This document shows positions 37,373 to 45,156 of a stretch of DNA of 64,000 bases, piece after piece; positions within the stretch are counted from its first letter, which is position 1; each line of letters starts with the position of its first letter. The DNA is from Alkalibacterium kapii. Its GTDB lineage: Bacteria; Bacillota; Bacilli; Lactobacillales; Carnobacteriaceae_A. A program made the position numbers and the translations under genes. The stretch is taken from the NCBI RefSeq assembly GCF_007988865.1, contig NZ_BJUY01000007.1:18353-82352 (forward strand). Reading direction: 5' to 3'. Under the pieces are notes generated by a model that was not told the DNA's origin, did no database searches, and saw nothing but the letters and a program-made list of their open reading frames with translations.

Positions 37373-37843
37373 TTATGAGTCCGGCTTGTCTTCCCAAACC
37401 AATTCGCCTTGATTCGCGTCCCTTTCATTCAACCGCACCAATGCCATGCCGCCTTTTTTGAAGGCATAAGAATTACCGGTCAGTTCCTTTATCCAGATTC
37501 CTTGTATGGGTTTATGGCCGACACAAACAATGCGGGTATTTGGCTCTGCTGCTTTTACGTCTTCCATCAAAGCTTTGAAGTCACCTTTAACGATAAACTC
37601 TTTTTCTTCGGCGTCTGGCCAATTCATCTGTTCGCTTAAGATTTCTGTTGTTTGCTTCGCACGCTCCATCGGACTCGTCCAAACGCTAACTGCCTTATCC
37701 GATTCCAGCTCTTTTTTAACGGATGAAACAAAGGAACGAAATTCTTTTTTTCCTTTTTCTGTAAGCTGTCGGTTCGCATCACTTGTACCCGCTGATCTGT
37801 CTTCAGCCTTTCCATGTCGGACGAATAGTATCTCTTTAGTCAT
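37373..37843 (-). CDS. SixA-type histidine phosphatase
   Basis: 156 residues. RHGKAE at residues 9-14 holds the catalytic histidine and the short branch-2 phosphatase layout fits SixA, which dephosphorylates phosphohistidine proteins. TSPMERAKQTTEIL and VCVGHKPIQGI (second histidine) are conserved. Could also act on other small phosphoesters. It ends downstream of a 660-base gap. Confidence 0.88.
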   Translation of the reverse strand: MTKEILFVRHGKAEDRSAGTSDANRQLTEKGKKEFRSFVSSVKKELESDKAVSVWTSPMERAKQTTEILSEQMNWPDAEEKEFIVKGDFKALMEDVKAAEPNTRIVCVGHKPIQGIWIKELTGNSYAFKKGGMALVRLNERDANQGELVWEDKPDS

Positions 37844-37935
37844 TTTAATATCCCTTTCTATTCGTGTAATAACAACTAATTTTTACATGTAACCACGTAC
37901 TAAACCTTGTGTAATCTATAGTCTGACTGGTTTAG

Positions 37936-37970
37936 AAAAAGCTCCGTCCCATAATTAAAATGAGCAGAGC
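37936..37970 (-). terminator. Terminator after the DUF427 gene
   Basis: GCTCCGTCCCAT facing ATGAGCAGAGC with one bulge and a T-run on the minus strand. Confidence 0.65.
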
Positions 37971-37976
37971 CAAATG

Positions 37977-38255
37977 TTAATCAGTAACCAGTGATTTATC
38001 GAAACAGATATAGCCGGTAATGTTTTTGGCAGCGTCTTTTGGATCTTCATACGACCAGGCACCGTTTTCTTTACGCTCTTCGCCTGTATCGATATGATAG
38101 TAAGTCGCCTCACCTTTCCACGGACACGTATATTCCTTGTCACTTTCTTTTAAATAGTCTGTTTTGACATCTTCTCTCGGGAAATAGTGATTATCCTCAA
38201 CGACTTCTGTATTACTACTTTCTGCCAGTACTGTATCATTTAAAATGGCTTTCAT
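37977..38255 (-). CDS. DUF427-family protein
   Basis: 92 residues from ATG 38255 with GGGAGG upstream (the frame reaches 38297). YTCPWKGEATYYHI, GAWSYEDPKDAAKNITGYICF (in parts) are the DUF427 core, a compact beta-tent fold of unknown function found widely in bacteria. No signal or membrane segment. Confidence 0.9.
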   Translation of the reverse strand: MKAILNDTVLAESSNTEVVEDNHYFPREDVKTDYLKESDKEYTCPWKGEATYYHIDTGEERKENGAWSYEDPKDAAKNITGYICFDKSLVTD

Positions 38256-38459
38256 GTTGATTCCTCCCTTTCTTAACTTACACTTATTATAAGGCACACT
38301 ATCACTTCATTTAAAGTTTTAACACTTTTGACCCCAATTCTCATTACACCGAAGCCTTATCTGATTATACTAGTTGCATCATTCAACTTTATTCACTACA
38401 ATGAGACTAATTAAAGCATTGATAAATCTATTGATATCATTTTAGAAGGGAGTAAAATT

Positions 38460-40076
38460 ATGGCTCACTCGTTGAAGTCTTTATTTGTATTGAATATTAT
38501 TTCTATAGTGGCAAGTCTTGTTTATTTCTTTGTGCCCGGCCCAAGTATTTACGCGAACGTTTATGGCTTGATCTTGATCCTAACTCTGACTAGTAACATA
38601 CTGGCCGCTACTTTTATAAAGCAAAAAAAGAAGTGGCGCTTCTCTTATCTTCTTCTGTCAAGTTTCGGATTACTTATTGTCATGGGCTTAAATACCGTCA
38701 CTTCTCTGGATCCAGCCAATCACTCTTCCCAAAGTATTTTATCGATCGCTATCATGGTTTTACTCTTGATTATCGGTGCGAGGTTGACAAGTAAGTCTTT
38801 CAGTAGCCAAAACAAAACAGACAACATTGAGCAGGCTTTAAAAACATACAGAAAAACGAGGATCGCCCTACTGCTATTGCTCTCTTTTTTAATGCTTGTT
38901 GGTGGATTACTCGCATTGATCATGTTGACGAACATTCCTGTCAGTTTGATAGAAGCCGGTTTATCTCCTTACAGCTTGTTTTATAGTCTGATTTTTCTCA
39001 GCATTTCCGGCATGTCATTGAACCTCATAAACGTTAAAAAGCATTCGATCATCACGTACTCCTTAGGTGCATTTGGCGTAGTATTATACATACTCTTTGC
39101 TCTGCCCTTTCTGTCTATCCCCTCCATGTTAAACGAAGCAGAAGAAAACTACACCGAAGCTTTTGGAAACGAATGGAAGTCTTTTGATGATAATATAACT
39201 GAGTTTAGAGATGTTCCTGTATCAATCCCGGCTTTTTTCTTTGGATCTCCGTCTGACGACTATTCACTCGAAGAAGATGTTCTGTTTTATGAAGGCACTG
39301 AAGGAATAGATGACGGGCTGAAACTCAGATTTGATGCCTATACACCTCAGGAAAAGGCAGAAGAATTACCTGGAGAGGGATCTGTCCTTATCCGTATCCA
39401 TGGAGGTGGATGGAGTACGGGTGATAAAGGAGCTTTCAACTTTTCACAAATCAATAAATACTTCGCCTCACAAGGATACATTGTATTCGATGTCCAGTAT
39501 GGCTTGGAAAAACGTGGTCAGTCCGCCCTGTTTTTATCAGGACCTGATGAGGTTTATGGCACATTTTCTATAGATGATATGGTAAGACATTTAAGCATTT
39601 TTACGACGTATCTAGCAGAAAATAAAGAAGATTACGGTGCTGACATCGATTCCGTCTTCATCTCAGGCGGTTCAGCCGGCGGACACTTGGCAAGTGCCTT
39701 GGCCCTGGCTCAAGCAAGCGGTGACTACACAGACCTTATCGATCCACGGATCAGCGTCCAGGGCCTCATCCCCTATTACCCAGCCAATGATCTCTCGCAT
39801 CACCGGGACATCAGCGGCACAGACGAACTGGTCGATCCAAAGCAGCTGGTCGATTCGAACAGTCCGCCTGTTCTTCTCTTTCAAGGCGACCGGGACGGTT
39901 TCGTTGACCCGCAGATCGCCAAAGAGTTCAAGCAGGCTTACCTTGAAGAAGACAACGAAGCCTTCGCCATACTCTGGATGCCTTACGGTGCCCATGCGAG
40001 TGATATTTATTTCCCGGGCTTCTATAACCAGACCTTCATCTATTATATGGAACGCTTTATGTACCAGTTTAAGTAA
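38460..40076 (+). CDS. Membrane-anchored alpha/beta hydrolase (esterase)
   Basis: 538 residues. The first 230 residues hold about seven to eight hydrophobic segments (for example LFVLNIISIVASLVYFF and IALLLLLSFLMLVGGLLALI). The C-terminal half is an esterase: oxyanion loop HGGGW at about 313, nucleophile GGSAGGH at about 404, DGFVDP aspartate near 484 and a GAHAS histidine near 516. This is the HSL/BD-FAE-type fold. Joining the esterase to an integral membrane domain is less common. AAGGGAG precedes the ATG. The substrate is unknown. Confidence 0.85.
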   Translation: MAHSLKSLFVLNIISIVASLVYFFVPGPSIYANVYGLILILTLTSNILAATFIKQKKKWRFSYLLLSSFGLLIVMGLNTVTSLDPANHSSQSILSIAIMVLLLIIGARLTSKSFSSQNKTDNIEQALKTYRKTRIALLLLLSFLMLVGGLLALIMLTNIPVSLIEAGLSPYSLFYSLIFLSISGMSLNLINVKKHSIITYSLGAFGVVLYILFALPFLSIPSMLNEAEENYTEAFGNEWKSFDDNITEFRDVPVSIPAFFFGSPSDDYSLEEDVLFYEGTEGIDDGLKLRFDAYTPQEKAEELPGEGSVLIRIHGGGWSTGDKGAFNFSQINKYFASQGYIVFDVQYGLEKRGQSALFLSGPDEVYGTFSIDDMVRHLSIFTTYLAENKEDYGADIDSVFISGGSAGGHLASALALAQASGDYTDLIDPRISVQGLIPYYPANDLSHHRDISGTDELVDPKQLVDSNSPPVLLFQGDRDGFVDPQIAKEFKQAYLEEDNEAFAILWMPYGAHASDIYFPGFYNQTFIYYMERFMYQFK

Positions 40077-40113
40077 GACGATTTAATCAGCCGCAAATTA
40101 CAATGCGAAAAGG

Positions 40114-40163
40114 AACACGTGCAGCGTGCAAAGGTCATCCCTTGCCAGGCTGCACGTGTTTTT
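40114..40163. terminator. Bidirectional terminator between esterase and SOUL genes
   Basis: ACACGTGCAGC / GCTGCACGTGT arms with a 24-base internal segment and TTTTT on the plus side. Confidence 0.85.
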
Positions 40164-40187
40164 CTGTGCGTATAATATACTTCGTTC

Positions 40188-40697
40188 CTATGCCTCCTTG
40201 ACTCTGACCCAGATCTCGTTTCGTTTGAACGGCGGCAGCGTAAATGGTCCGTTGTAAGACGCCAGCATGAAAGATGATGCTTTGATCCGGCCCTTGTCCG
40301 CTACCCACTTGTCCAGCCGCTTCTTCATGCTTTGCTCTTTCGTCTGGCTTCGGTTGCCAGAAAAACGAACGACTGTAAACAGCCCTTCTTCAAACCGTTC
40401 CACTTTAAGATTGGGATCTTTCGGCTGCGGCACCCGGTCCCAGTAAGCCTTGGGCACGACGAACGCCATCTTCCGGTTCTCCTCTGTCTCTTCCTGGATC
40501 ACCGGCACCGTCATCGCGATCTTTTCATTCGCTTCGTTCTCGCTGGAGATGTACTTGAACAAGGTCCGAAAGCCCCGGTCGACATTCGGATCCTTGCGGT
40601 TATCATAGGCTACGATGTAAAATTGCCTGTACTTCCGCAGCTCAAAGTCACTCTCTTTCTCCAGTATCTCATAGTCAGGGGTCTCATATTTACTCAT
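40188..40697 (-). CDS. SOUL-family heme-binding-like protein
   Basis: 169 residues. YEILEKESDFELRKYRQFYIVAY, FRTLFKYISSENEANEKIAMTVPV, FVVPKAY and a FTLPPFKRNEIWV tail are the SOUL pattern (quoted in parts). Bacterial members bind heme or tetrapyrroles weakly; function is unclear. ATG 40697. The local sequence here is more GC-rich than the rest of the window. Confidence 0.88.
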   Translation of the reverse strand: MSKYETPDYEILEKESDFELRKYRQFYIVAYDNRKDPNVDRGFRTLFKYISSENEANEKIAMTVPVIQEETEENRKMAFVVPKAYWDRVPQPKDPNLKVERFEEGLFTVVRFSGNRSQTKEQSMKKRLDKWVADKGRIKASSFMLASYNGPFTLPPFKRNEIWVRVKEA

Positions 40698-40925
40698 GTC
40701 ATCACTCCGTTCGGTTAAGTGATCATCAATGGTTTACACTGCCAGTTTACCACAGCAGCAGTCTCGAGCCACGTGAAGACGCACTAAGGCGGCTTGGGGA
40801 ATGCTGGACAAAGTAGATCAGTCCGGGACTTGCTTCGGACTAGTCGTTGCCTTCAAACCAAAGTTTTCCCGAACCGCCATCACTGCGCTGGTTAAGGTTT
40901 CTTGACCTGTTCTATTCCAGTTTTC

Positions 40926-41075
40926 TTTACAAGTGAGGCACGGTTTACCGCCCACTTGTAAAGATTCGTCTTTTTCTTAATAAGTGAGGCAGAATATCTC
41001 GGTCACTTGTACCGATTAGGCTTTTTCGTTACAAGTGAAGGCAAATTGGTCAGTCACTTATAACGATTACGACCC
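40926..41075. repeat. Tandem array B: three units, exact 51-bp period
   Basis: AAGTGAGGCA begins at 40931 and 40982 and AAGTGAAGGCA at 41033, steps of 51. Each unit is an inverted repeat (T)ACAAGTGA..TCACTTGTA with a variable 17-20-base loop, then a linker such as AGATTCGTCTTTTT. Sequence differs from array A but the design (paired arms, variable loop, T-rich linker, about 51-52 period) is alike. It lies between the DnaD-like gene and the SOUL start. Confidence 0.85.
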
Positions 41076-41167
41076 AAAAACCAGTTGAATCAAAAACGTT
41101 TAAAGACTCTTGAGATCCTCTACCCAAGAAAGCGGAGTATTCGGCTTTTTTAAAGCTTTTCCCTCTC

Positions 41168-42148
41168 CTATTCCCTCTTTTTGCTTCGTATGCGTTCAAG
41201 GGTGTCTTTGATGTTCTGAGTCGTCGCTTCGTTTGCAGGCTCATCACTGGCTTTATGATCTGAAGAGGTCCATAGCGGCAAGGATTCCTGCTTGACTGGT
41301 CCAGAAGTGCCTCTTTGTTTCTGACGTTTAAAAGCTACATCATAAGCTACAAGGTCGGCCAGGGTCTTGACGTGCTTGCGCTTGAAGTCCAAGAGGATCG
41401 CATGCAAATACCGATAGTTCTTCCCGTTCTGTTGCGTCCGCTCGATCGCTTCAAGAATAACGGGTGCCTTAAATACCCCTAGCCAGTCGTTTAACTGACG
41501 TTTCACTTCATGGGTCGGGGTTTCGATCTTTCTTGAATAACTGTCTAAGATAGTCACATCATCGTCATCGGTCTTTGGTGCTTCTTTTTCAATTTCGCCT
41601 GATGATTTACTATCTTTTTCTCTACTTTCCTTTACTATACTTTGTGTAGTTAATGTTGACATTAATTCGGCTGAGTCCAAAGGTGCCTCTTCTAAAGGGG
41701 TTTCGGCAAGGCTTTCAGGAAAAAGGGAGACGACAGACAAGTTGGTGTACTTTTCAGAATCTTGTTCTGTCAGCAGGAAATACTCTTTCACAGCGCTCAC
41801 GTTTTTACGACGGCTCACTGCTTCAAAGTAACGCTTCTGGATGCCGCGACTCGTCAGTATGCCGTAGTCATCGAACAAGGACTGACTGAATAGGCCCCAC
41901 CGCAATCCTGCATCAACGATCGCAGAAACAAGTGACACCTCCACCCCGATTTTTCGACTGAACAACTTCAATTCCTTCTCTCCCCAGTGGTACATATACC
42001 CTTCCGCATAGATCTTCATCAACAGTTTGATCGTCACCGCAAAGCCTTCCAGGCCAAAATCCGATTCGATCAAAGCGATCTTGTCATCTTGATCGATCGA
42101 TACATCCAGTGGAAAATAAGTCAAGCCAGTCTGTAGTGGTCGCGCCAT
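41168..42148 (-). CDS. DUF4373/DnaD-like replication-associated protein
   Basis: 326 residues from ATG 42148 (frame reaches 42157). The N-terminal RPLQTGLTYFPLDVSID and FGLEGFAVTIKLLMKIYAEGYM resemble the Lin1244/Lin1753-like N-terminal domain (DUF4373) found in phage and genomic replication proteins. A long acidic, Ser/Glu-rich linker (about 150-230) leads to a DnaD-like C-terminus (DWLGVFKAPVILEAIERTQQNGKNYRYLHAIL, in parts). It may be a prophage or chromosomal remnant; no other phage gene is near. Confidence 0.7.
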   Translation of the reverse strand: MARPLQTGLTYFPLDVSIDQDDKIALIESDFGLEGFAVTIKLLMKIYAEGYMYHWGEKELKLFSRKIGVEVSLVSAIVDAGLRWGLFSQSLFDDYGILTSRGIQKRYFEAVSRRKNVSAVKEYFLLTEQDSEKYTNLSVVSLFPESLAETPLEEAPLDSAELMSTLTTQSIVKESREKDSKSSGEIEKEAPKTDDDDVTILDSYSRKIETPTHEVKRQLNDWLGVFKAPVILEAIERTQQNGKNYRYLHAILLDFKRKHVKTLADLVAYDVAFKRQKQRGTSGPVKQESLPLWTSSDHKASDEPANEATTQNIKDTLERIRSKKRE

Positions 42149-42274
42149 GTTAAACACTCTCTTTTCTTTTAGTTATTTTGAGCATAGTCTTTCACCTATT
42201 AATAACGAAATGAAAGTGGGAAGTGTTACCGATAAATGGACATTTCTTTAAAAAGTTTCTATTATTTGTCTGTC

Positions 42275-42309
42275 AATAAAAAAAGAACTTCCGGTATGCT
42301 GGAAGTTCT
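42275..42309 (-). terminator. Terminator after the 42346 gene
   Basis: AGAACTTCC, loop of 8, GGAAGTTCT, and a T-run on the minus strand. Confidence 0.92.
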
Positions 42310-42345
42310 AACGCTTACGCTATCTTTTTTTTAACAGACGTACAT

Positions 42346-42576
42346 TTAAGCAAAACGATAATAAAAGTTTAAAACGATCAGCAGCATACTCATTATTGCC
42401 CATATGACGGCCCCTCTGATCCACCAAATGATGGATCTTTCTTTCTTTTTATTTTCCTCGTCTTCACTCTTTTTCTGAATGTGTGCCAGCTTTATTTCCA
42501 TACCCTTTTTCATGAAAAACAAAACTAGAAATCCGATAACTATGAAACTGATCGTAACCCAGAGCAATAAGTCCAT
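42346..42576 (-). CDS. Small membrane protein, unknown
   Basis: 76 residues: N-terminal hydrophobic segment, charged middle (HIQKKSEDEENKKKERS), second hydrophobic segment. Ribosome site AGGGGG region precedes the ATG. Has its own terminator. No family recognised. Confidence 0.6.
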   Translation of the reverse strand: MDLLLWVTISFIVIGFLVLFFMKKGMEIKLAHIQKKSEDEENKKKERSIIWWIRGAVIWAIMSMLLIVLNFYYRFA

Positions 42577-42736
42577 CTATGGCAGCCCCCTTTTAGGTGT
42601 AGGAGTTATGTTGTGTAGTCAAATCATATATTAACCTAAGTGTATCACAAACAACTGTCGAAACTAAGCAAACTCACTGCTAATAATATAATCGTTCCAA
42701 GCCTCTAGTCCCGCCCTCTTTTCTTTTGATCAAACA

Positions 42737-42786
42737 GAAAAAACGATGAAGAGCACAGGTTTTATCCTCGTGGTCTCCATCGTTTA
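42737..42786 (-). terminator. Terminator after cstA
   Basis: AACGATG..GAGCAC facing GTGGTCTCCATCGTT with minus-strand TTTTTT, 40-90 bases past the stop. Confidence 0.8.
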
Positions 42787-42825
42787 TCGTTCAATGATTC
42801 AAAGCGTAAGACTTTTAAGCAAATG

Positions 42826-44310
42826 TCAGCCGACAGTATCCGTTGCGACGTTGTCTGGGATAAGGTGATCGTTCAAGAGATCAGATTCCGGTGACAGGTC
42901 GTTCTTCTGCACCTTGCCGCTTCTCCAAAACACACCGATGATTCCTAGTGTGAGTATAACAGACAATACATACGTGAGTGTGCCAAGACCTAGTCCAAAC
43001 CCGATAGGCTGGCTGAAGATATAAACCACCACAGCGTAAAGCATAAAGGTTGCCGGGATCAAGGTGACGAAGTAGTTCTTGCCTTTCAAGTACAGATAGC
43101 GCGTAGCCACGAGCAGAGAGATCACTGCGGTTACTTGATTAGCCCAGTTGAAATATCTCCAAAGCAAGTTGAAGTCGATCTGAGTCAAGCCGAATGAAAC
43201 GACATATAAGGGGATCGTCAGCATCAAGATTTTTTTCAACGTATCTTGTTTGATGTGCACATAATCAGCTAAAATCGTGCGCAAGCTTCTGAACGCTGAT
43301 AAGCCGGATGATAAAGGCAGAACGATGACACCGAAGATGGCCACGGTTCCCAGGACATTACCCAACAGAAGGATCGATACCTGATTGACGACGACACTAG
43401 GCGTACCGGATGCAATCATCTGGCTCAATGTCTGTCCGTCGAATAAGGACATGGCCGCAGCTGCCCAGATCATGGCGATCACACCTTCTGCGATCATCAT
43501 ACCGTAGAACGTAAAGCGTCCTTCTCTTTCATTCGTACTTGTTCGTGAAACCATGGGTGACTGCGTGGCATGGAAGCCTGAGATCGCTCCACAGGAAATC
43601 GTGAAGAACATGATAGGGAAAACCGGTGTGCCGTCAGGATGCCAGTTGGTCAACGAACCGGCTGTTAAGTTCGGTATGCTATGGTCCCCGATCAGCAGGC
43701 TCGACCCGATAGCGATCGTACTGATGATCAAGATGGCGCCAAATAACGGGTACACTTTGCCTAAAGCCTTGTCGATAGGTAAGATCGTTGAAATGATGTA
43801 ATAAATAAAGATCAGCCCGGTGATCATGCCGACCGTCATCCAGCTCGGCGTGAAACTTTTGATCAAGCTGGCCGGCGACGTGACGAAAACCGTCCCGACG
43901 AGAAGTAAAAGCAGCATCGTAAAGATATTGACCACATGCTTGACCGGCTTACCGAGATATTTACTGGCCAGTTCGGGCAAATGCGCACCGTTGTTTCTCA
44001 GTGAGATCATACCGATCATATAATCGTGCACAGCGCCGGCAAAGATGGCACCGAAAATGATCCAGATATAAGCGACCGGACCATATAAAGCCCCCATGAT
44101 CGGTCCAAAGATCGGCCCAGTTCCTGCGATATTCAGTAATTGTATAATAGCATTCTTCCATTTCGGCATCGGGACAAAATCATATCCGTCCCTCAATGTA
44201 TCTGCCGGTGTGGGCCGGTCTGTTTCGATCGTAAAATTCTTCTCTATATAACGTCCATAAGTAAAATAGCCTAAAACTAAGAGCGCGATGCCCCCAAGTA
44301 AAGTCAACAT
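42826..44310 (-). CDS. cstA: CstA-family transporter (pyruvate/peptide type)
   Basis: 494 residues, the short form found in Gram-positives. About 13 hydrophobic segments with GTGPIFGPIMGALYGP, ISCGAISGFHATQSPMVSRT and GMMIAEGVIAMIWAAAA (in parts), which are CstA/BtsT motifs. In E. coli BtsT and CstA carry pyruvate, and related Gram-positive genes sit beside LytSR-type regulators. ATG 44310 has AAGGAGG upstream. A cre-like site lies at 44331-44345. The lytSR pair lies just upstream on the same strand. Confidence 0.93.
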   Translation of the reverse strand: MLTLLGGIALLVLGYFTYGRYIEKNFTIETDRPTPADTLRDGYDFVPMPKWKNAIIQLLNIAGTGPIFGPIMGALYGPVAYIWIIFGAIFAGAVHDYMIGMISLRNNGAHLPELASKYLGKPVKHVVNIFTMLLLLLVGTVFVTSPASLIKSFTPSWMTVGMITGLIFIYYIISTILPIDKALGKVYPLFGAILIISTIAIGSSLLIGDHSIPNLTAGSLTNWHPDGTPVFPIMFFTISCGAISGFHATQSPMVSRTSTNEREGRFTFYGMMIAEGVIAMIWAAAAMSLFDGQTLSQMIASGTPSVVVNQVSILLLGNVLGTVAIFGVIVLPLSSGLSAFRSLRTILADYVHIKQDTLKKILMLTIPLYVVSFGLTQIDFNLLWRYFNWANQVTAVISLLVATRYLYLKGKNYFVTLIPATFMLYAVVVYIFSQPIGFGLGLGTLTYVLSVILTLGIIGVFWRSGKVQKNDLSPESDLLNDHLIPDNVATDTVG

Positions 44311-44330
44311 AATTTTTTCCTCCTTATAAA

Positions 44331-44345
44331 ATGTAAACGTTTTAT
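44331..44345 (-). promoter_or_regulatory. Possible cre-like site upstream of cstA
   Basis: TGTAAACGTTTT between the presumed -10 region and the cstA ribosome site matches most of the cre consensus; the last two or three positions do not. Consistent with CcpA repression, unproven. Confidence 0.35.
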
Positions 44346-44445
44346 TTGTATCTATAGTTTACTAAAGGAAGAGCTTATTTAGGGGGGTTGTCGCTGAAAT
44401 ACCGGGAAAGGACGATGAGTTGCAGTATATGCCTGTCAGTGACAA

Positions 44446-45156
44446 TTAAAGGCCAAGTTTTTTACGGAACACTTTGATATACGACCGACTGACCGGTACT
44501 TTCTGCCCGGACGTCATCGTGACCTGATAGGTCGTGTTGAACCAGGGTTCGATCTCACGGATCTTATCCAGGTTGATGATGTACGACCGATGCACTCGCA
44601 TAAACGCATGGTGCGCCGTCTTTTCTTCCCAATACAGCAAGGTCTCTGTACTTTCATAGGTTTTTGATCCGGTCTGTATCACCGTTTTCCCCTGGACGGC
44701 TTCGATGACTTCGATGCTGTTGATTTTCAGGATATGGATCTTGTCATCCGCGCTCACAGGTACAGTATCTAAAGGTGCAGCTGGCATGGGTGTCGATTTA
44801 AGCTGATCGATCGCCTTATCGAGAGACTGCTGGACGCGCTTTTCTTCAAAGGGCTTCAAGATATAATCCGTGGCATTCTTTTCAAAGGCTTGGATGGCAT
44901 AATGATCATAAGCCGTCGCAAAAACGATCACAGGCGGATTAGGGATCCCCATGAGCATGTCAGCCAGGTCCATCCCGCTTTCATCAGATAAGTGGATGTC
45001 CAAATAAGCAATGGCGATATCATTGGACAATAACAGCTTCGTTGCTTCAGCGATCGAATCGGCCTCCAGGACGTCACTCACGCGTTCATCTTTCTTCAAT
45101 AAATGACTCAGCTCTGCGCGCGCCAAGTATTCATCTTCCACGATCAATAGTTTCAT
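44446..45156 (-). CDS. lytR: LytTR-family response regulator (LytR/BtsR type)
   Basis: 236 residues from ATG 45156 with AGGAGG upstream; the frame extends to 45273 inside lytS. Receiver domain LLIVEDEYLARAELSHLL with phosphoacceptor in AYLDIHLSD (about 55), switch Thr/Ala in FATAYD, then a LytTR DNA-binding domain (IEVIEAVQGKTVIQTG, MRVHRSYIINLDKI). The start lies inside lytS, overlapping its end by 26 bases. Next gene is cstA, the likely target. Confidence 0.94.
   Translation of the reverse strand: MKLLIVEDEYLARAELSHLLKKDERVSDVLEADSIAEATKLLLSNDIAIAYLDIHLSDESGMDLADMLMGIPNPPVIVFATAYDHYAIQAFEKNATDYILKPFEEKRVQQSLDKAIDQLKSTPMPAAPLDTVPVSADDKIHILKINSIEVIEAVQGKTVIQTGSKTYESTETLLYWEEKTAHHAFMRVHRSYIINLDKIREIEPWFNTTYQVTMTSGQKVPVSRSYIKVFRKKLGL

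Noticed and set aside
41050..41247. 65-residue frame near array B
   Set aside because: Overlaps the DnaD-like gene end and the array; no ribosome site.
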